NCBI GenBank assembly: GCA_964515255.1
Contig: CAZETL010000032.1
Span: 1-10,729 of the forward strand
Reading direction: 5' to 3'
Source: GCA-016699975 sp964515255
Lineage (GTDB): Bacteria; Patescibacteriota; Minisyncoccia; Moranbacterales; UBA1568
Length of the DNA stretch: 10,729 nt
Positions 7,457-10,729 of the stretch are shown one piece after another. The notes beneath the pieces are model-generated. The model saw nothing but the letters and a program-made list of their open reading frames with translations. It did not search any database and was not told where the DNA came from. Position 1 is the first letter of the stretch. Each line of letters opens with the position of its first letter. A program made the translations under genes and the position numbers.

Positions 7457-8149
7457 TTATCGCGACACTTCAAGATCTATGGAATCAATGTTTTTCGTAA
7501 GCCGAGTTGTAAATAAAGCTGGATTATACGAGTTGTAGAGAAGCTCAATGACCTCTTCCGTATTGAGAGGCGCAACTTTCACTCCTGTTTGCGAAAGCGC
7601 AAAACTCACATGATCCACCCGCTGCCACAGTTGATTTTTGTAGGTTTCAAACAGCTCCCTCCGTTCAGCAACTGCCCCCGCGGGATTCAGAAGCGTCGTG
7701 AGGCTTCGAAAAAGTCCCTTTTCTTTATCTTCGACCGGAGAAAACGGTACGACGACGTAAAAAAGCTTAGACATAATGTTCGAAACCTCTGCGAGTCCTT
7801 TGATAAAATCCTGATACTCCGAAATCTGGAGTCGCAATAGCTCATTGTTTTGTTGATTTTCCTTTTCCTTGAGAAGCTCCGTGTATGGCCGAATATCGAA
7901 CCTGCGGGAAGAAACGAGTATTTGTACCGGAAAATCAAGGGAGTTTACAAAATTTTGATATTGAAGAATGATAGCATCCTGTTCTTCCGCTGATTTGAGA
8001 TCAAAGTTCAGCGACGACACTAAAATGATCGCTCGGTACGATCCATTTCGAAGAGAAATGACTCCGTCGCGTATCTCTTCAACATCAACGTATCGTTGGG
8101 TGCTCGACGAGGCATCTTTCTGGGATTTATTTGTGTTCAAAGATTCCAT
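7457..8149 (-). CDS. VirB4/TraC N-terminal domain as a stand-alone protein
   Basis: Seen: 230 residues from ATG at 8149, no signal peptide or membrane helix. Residues 19-90 have the alternating strand/helix look of the VirB4 N-terminal domain (DGVISLRNGSYRAIILVSS at 28-46, then QILVSSRRFDIRPY at 76-89). A charged helix follows at 91-127, a hydrophobic strand at 128-136 (KLFYVVVPF), and NTEEVIELLYNSYNP at 196-210, which in full-length VirB4 comes shortly before the motor domain. There is no Walker motif. By family, this half contacts membrane components such as the VirB3/PrgI-type protein, and prgI lies 13 bases upstream. An ATG at 8242 would extend the protein by 31 residues, but it would overlap prgI by 80 bases and has no ribosome binding site, so I use 8149. 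The 8149 start also lacks a clear Shine-Dalgarno. Confidence 0.8.
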   Translation of the reverse strand: MESLNTNKSQKDASSSTQRYVDVEEIRDGVISLRNGSYRAIILVSSLNFDLKSAEEQDAIILQYQNFVNSLDFPVQILVSSRRFDIRPYTELLKEKENQQNNELLRLQISEYQDFIKGLAEVSNIMSKLFYVVVPFSPVEDKEKGLFRSLTTLLNPAGAVAERRELFETYKNQLWQRVDHVSFALSQTGVKVAPLNTEEVIELLYNSYNPALFTTRLTKNIDSIDLEVSR

Positions 8150-8162
8150 GCAAGTTTTCGCT

Positions 8163-8570
8163 TTAGTTTCTCCTTCGATCCACAATTCCCGCGAGTTCCT
8201 GAATCTCACCAATAGAAAGTCGCTTTGTTTCCCCATCTTCATTACTTGGCAATTTTTTCACCGTTTGATCCACTGCCTCTCTCGGTCCTATCCCGGATCT
8301 ATCCCATGTATACACCTTCGGACGAAAGAGAAACGCAAAACCATGAATGGAAAAAGTGAGAAGTGACTGATTGTACGGCCGATAGAAAGCAAAGAGTGCG
8401 AACAGTATCACCGTAGGGACCGCCGCAACGAAAAACGTGAGCGTATCGAGAAAGGTCCAGAGGATAAACAGCACCGCGCCCATGCCAATAAGCCACAAAA
8501 CCTGCTTTCCGGTAAGCGGGCCGGCAACTTTGTCTTCAACGTCGATAAATTGCGGAACATTGAAAAGCAT
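8163..8570 (-). CDS. prgI: PrgI family membrane protein (VirB3-like T4SS component)
   Basis: Role, by family: small inner-membrane T4SS protein named after PrgI of Enterococcus plasmid pCF10, taken to be VirB3-like and usually encoded just before VirB4. Seen: 135 residues. It opens with MLFNVPQFIDVEDKVAGPLT, a very typical PrgI start, then has two membrane helices at about 23-41 and 45-63, followed by YRPYNQSLLTF (63-73) and FLFRPKVYTWDR (80-91), and a soluble charged tail to 135. The in-frame TTG at 8591 would add seven residues, but the family start matches ATG at 8570, and AAAGGAG lies directly before it. The gene is followed at once by the two VirB4 genes, the expected order. Confidence 0.93.
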   Translation of the reverse strand: MLFNVPQFIDVEDKVAGPLTGKQVLWLIGMGAVLFILWTFLDTLTFFVAAVPTVILFALFAFYRPYNQSLLTFSIHGFAFLFRPKVYTWDRSGIGPREAVDQTVKKLPSNEDGETKRLSIGEIQELAGIVDRRRN

Positions 8571-8572
8571 AT

Positions 8573-8579
8573 CTCCTTT
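8573..8579 (-). promoter_or_regulatory. Ribosome binding site of prgI
   Basis: AAAGGAG on the minus strand, the best Shine-Dalgarno core among the main genes of the window. The spacing to ATG (2 bases after the final G) is unusually short, but the family N-terminus fixes that start. Confidence 0.55.
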
Positions 8580-8600
8580 GGCTTGGAACAAGGCGAGGAT

Positions 8601-8609
8601 AGTATATCA
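8601..8609 (-). promoter_or_regulatory. Candidate extended -10 promoter upstream of prgI
   Basis: TGATATACT on the minus strand fits an extended -10 element (TGnTATAMT-like), 30 bases before the prgI ATG, which gives a leader of about 20-25 bases with a good ribosome binding site. No good -35 box is seen at the normal distance, as is common for extended -10 promoters. It would make prgI and the VirB4 genes partly independent of the upstream genes. Confidence 0.4.
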
Positions 8610-8612
8610 CTT

Positions 8613-8627
8613 GCGCGACAACCGCGC
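8613..8627. repeat. Short GC-only inverted repeat upstream of the prgI -10 box
   Basis: GCGCG and CGCGC arms with a 5-base loop lie just upstream of the candidate -10 box, inside the intergenic gap 8571-8658. It is too short and lacks the U-tract needed for a convincing terminator of the upstream gene; an operator or a pause hairpin are alternatives. Confidence 0.3.
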
Positions 8628-8658
8628 TATTAGGATAAACCCCCATCCTCAAAAATTT

Positions 8659-9678
8659 CTATTCAGCCTTTCCTCCATCTTGCTCGCTTGGAAACATATG
8701 TTTTGAGCTGAAACTGATTTTCCCTGGAACAATTCTTTCGACCTCCCTCCCTTTTTCACTTCCATTTTTCTTCACCGCAGGGGGAGCAAGAGGCTTTCGC
8801 GCGACAATTTGGTTGGCAGTATCTGGGTTCCATTCGATCGACTTCTGAAACTGAGTCGTCTTTGCCGGAAAAAGTTCTTTTTCTCGGAAGGAAGTCCCCA
8901 TTTGCACAGATGCATTCTGGGGTAGAGGCGTATTCGTTGTAGGTTTCTCTTCAAAAAGGGGAAAAATAACTTCTTGCCGATCAACATCTACAGAAACGGG
9001 GATATTCTCGTCTATGGACCGAAAAATAAGCGAAAGCCTTTCTCTTTCTGCAGATGAAAGCCGTTTCGTATTTTCTCCCTGAAATAAGAACTGTCCCCGC
9101 TCGATAGCCGAATGCTTCCGAATTCCGAGTGTATCGCGGTAATTCCGGATCCAATTCCGAAGCGACCCTCGAACTGGCTGCGTTTCTCCTTTCACCACAA
9201 TGCGATCTTCGGTGATCGTTTGTTCCGACAGCCGCTGAAACTTCGCAAGCGCGTCAAGGATGGGAAAAAATGCGATATTTCCACTACTCGCATCTTTAGT
9301 TTTCTCTTTCTTTACTCGAATAGAAAGGATATTTTTCTGAATAAAATCTTTTACTGGCAAAGAAACACTTCTATTCAACCTTGCCGTAAGTACATTTTCA
9401 AGCCAGAGATTGTCTTTCTTTTCTAAGAACAACTCACGGATAATAGCTGAAACCGTCTCCGTTAGCTCATCCGGGAGTCTATATTCTTTTTGAAGGATAC
9501 CTATTCGATCGGAAATTTCCTGCGAACTAAGGATGTCCTTTGTTTCTTCTGGAAGCCTATCGAAAAGCATCCACTTTCTCGTAAGTTCGGACTCAGTCAG
9601 CACATGTCCAAGCGAGTTTCGATCGGACAACATTGGATAAAATCTACATTCCGACAGAAAATCTTGAAAATATCCCAT
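8659..9678 (-). CDS. Conserved cytosolic protein of CPR T4SS clusters, unknown function
   Basis: Seen: 339 residues, hydrophilic, no signal peptide or membrane helix. Residues 28-120 are helical (opening LTESELTRKWMLFDRLPEE at 27-45) and could be a helical-bundle adaptor domain. Residues 170-240 hold a compact segment: RGSLRNWIRNYRDTLG (170-185), ERGQFLFQGENTKRLS (193-208), ERERLSLIFRSIDENIPVSV (211-230), with DVDRQEVIFP after it. From memory, CPR proteins beside prgI/virB4 carry a similar SLxNWxxxYR ... ERGxxLF ... LSxxERxxL ... SLDENxP pattern. Residues 241-339 are low-complexity, Pro/Lys/Ser-rich and probably disordered. I do not know its activity. The gene starts 10 bases after the upstream stop, without a ribosome binding site, so coupling is likely. 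Confidence 0.75.
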   Translation of the reverse strand: MGYFQDFLSECRFYPMLSDRNSLGHVLTESELTRKWMLFDRLPEETKDILSSQEISDRIGILQKEYRLPDELTETVSAIIRELFLEKKDNLWLENVLTARLNRSVSLPVKDFIQKNILSIRVKKEKTKDASSGNIAFFPILDALAKFQRLSEQTITEDRIVVKGETQPVRGSLRNWIRNYRDTLGIRKHSAIERGQFLFQGENTKRLSSAERERLSLIFRSIDENIPVSVDVDRQEVIFPLFEEKPTTNTPLPQNASVQMGTSFREKELFPAKTTQFQKSIEWNPDTANQIVARKPLAPPAVKKNGSEKGREVERIVPGKISFSSKHMFPSEQDGGKAE

Positions 9679-9688
9679 AACAATTCAT

Positions 9689-10729
9689 CTAAGCGGGCAT
9701 ACCACCTCCAGCAATTAAATCTTCGTCATCAGTAAGTTTCTTCCCCTTAACAAACTCTTCAAAAGACCCCCTGTCTCCCTCAGCCCTCCTGAGATAATCA
9801 TTCAAAAACCCTGGCTTATAATAGCCATTCTCAGTTTTTCTCTTGAAGAAAGCTCTAAAGTTGTCATCATCCATTAACCTTGCCTGATTCCCAAGATTTT
9901 CAGCATTGTAATCCTTTAAGACTCTATCGTATGCATTAAACGTTATCTCGCGCTTTTTTGCTTCGTCTGCACCAGCATTCTCTGGCTTGTCCATCTCTTT
10001 CTTTACCTCGTAATCAATGAAGCTTTTTATCTTGCCTTCTTTTTTCAGTCTCGATTTCAATGTCTTTATAAACTCCTCCCCTTCATCATTCGTTCCATGA
10101 GCAAGTGACTTCATGATTCTCTCCATCTCCCCCTCCTTTATAGAGAGGGCGTTTCCGCCTGCCTTTTCAATAAGTTGATTCTTTGCCTGACTTAAAGCCG
10201 ATGGACTTATACCAGACTCCGCTACTGTGCTAAGAGCCTTAGCAAAATCCTCACCACTCTTCATAATATCTTTTGGCGCCTTTCGGATAATTTTACTAAT
10301 ACTTTCCATGTCGTCGCCAACTACCGAAAGCGCTCTTGCAAATTCTTCGCTATTTGAAAACGACTCCCTATCCGCCATTGTAAGAGCAGCAGCCCGCCTT
10401 CTTATTTCTCCCGCATCACCCTTTTCGTTATTCATGAAATCTCCATGAATATCAATATCTGTTCGATTGAGTTTCTTATTCCTTTCAACAGCCTCCTGAA
10501 CCCTCTTCCGAACAATTCCCTGGCGCGCCGCCTCCCGTCCCCTCAACCCTCCACCCCACAGCCCAGCCTGCATAGCTTCTCGTTTTTCTCGAGCTTCCCT
10601 TGATTCACTTCCGCCCAAAATCCAACTCCGACGATCTTTCCATGCCTGTTGAATACCTCCCGGAATACCAGTCTGACGAATACTAGCTCCAACAAGTCTA
10701 CTAGGTGCTCGTCCCATCCACCTCCCCAT
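9689..10729 (-). CDS. C-terminal helical tail of a probable VirB6/TrbL-like membrane protein (partial)
   Basis: Seen: 346 codons, open through the right edge. An ATG coincides with the edge by chance, so the true start is probably outside. There is no membrane segment in this part. Residues 1-90 are very basic with Gly/Arg/Trp (GGIQQAWKDRRSW at 24-36), the style of cytosolic linkers after membrane helices. Residues 110-335 are charged and helical, with a recurring EEFARALSVV (128-137), EDFAKALSTV (160-169) and EEFIKTL (218-224), suggesting helical repeats. From memory, CPR T4SS clusters have a polytopic VirB6-like protein upstream of prgI with such a tail. That assignment rests on context and style only. 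Base composition differs from the downstream genes: I counted 9 CpG in 9721-10140 against 30 in 5701-6120. Alternative: a separate cytosolic helical protein. Confidence 0.6.
   Translation of the reverse strand: MGRWMGRAPSRLVGASIRQTGIPGGIQQAWKDRRSWILGGSESREAREKREAMQAGLWGGGLRGREAARQGIVRKRVQEAVERNKKLNRTDIDIHGDFMNNEKGDAGEIRRRAAALTMADRESFSNSEEFARALSVVGDDMESISKIIRKAPKDIMKSGEDFAKALSTVAESGISPSALSQAKNQLIEKAGGNALSIKEGEMERIMKSLAHGTNDEGEEFIKTLKSRLKKEGKIKSFIDYEVKKEMDKPENAGADEAKKREITFNAYDRVLKDYNAENLGNQARLMDDDNFRAFFKRKTENGYYKPGFLNDYLRRAEGDRGSFEEFVKGKKLTDDEDLIAGGGMPA

Noticed and set aside
8149..8242. 31-residue N-terminal extension of the VirB4 N-terminal gene
   Set aside because: It would overlap the PrgI coding tail by 80 bases and has no ribosome binding site. 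The PrgI frame continues normally through this stretch.
1..10729. Alternative genetic code with UGA read as glycine
   Set aside because: UGA ends the VirB4 motor gene and the CPBP-like gene at sensible places next to the following genes.
1..10729. CRISPR array, tRNA, rRNA, transposase or integrase genes
   Set aside because: No regular direct repeats with spacers, no RNA gene signatures and no recombinase motifs were seen on either strand.

Overview
The window reads as part of a type IV secretion (T4SS)-like or conjugation-like gene cluster from a small-genome bacterium of the Patescibacteria/CPR type. I base this on gene content and order recalled for that group, not on a search: a PrgI-family membrane protein, a VirB4-type ATPase in two genes, a giant exported protein with a C-terminal membrane anchor, a cysteine-rich secreted protein ending in the segment that precedes the membrane part of CPR VirB2-like pilins, and two linked proteins of unknown function. 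TGA, TAA and TAG all act as stops, which argues against the UGA=Gly lineages (Gracilibacteria, Absconditabacteria). Nothing in the window supports a finer placement.

All nine recognised genes lie on the minus strand, so transcription runs from high to low coordinates. In that order: 10729-9689, soluble helical tail of a probable VirB6/TrbL-like protein, N-terminal part outside the window; 9678-8659, 339-aa conserved cytosolic protein of unknown function; 8570-8163, PrgI; 8149-7457, VirB4 N-terminal domain alone; a 190-bp gap with a 17-bp stem; 7266-5443, VirB4 C-terminal ATPase; 5416-4682, charged coiled-coil plus membrane protein; 4625-3912, CPBP/Abi-like membrane protein whose expected catalytic residues appear lost; 3915-742, 1057-aa exported multidomain protein; 662-1, cysteine-rich pilin-like protein cut by the left edge. 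Gaps are mostly 10-90 bp, and one pair overlaps as ATGA, so most of this is probably one operon with possible internal promoters before prgI and before the cysteine-rich gene.

Inferred model: the VirB6-like protein and PrgI form the membrane core, the two VirB4 halves make the motor, and the products of the last two genes are exported and anchored as the extracellular part. The membrane coiled-coil and CPBP-like proteins may be accessory or assembly factors. No relaxase, VirD4 coupling protein, VirB11, tRNA, rRNA, transposase or CRISPR array is visible. The points most worth following are the split VirB4 with a hairpin between its halves, the catalytically degenerate CPBP protein, the three-module cysteine-rich pilin-like protein, and the giant surface protein with calcium-loop motifs and a linker-bracketed insert.
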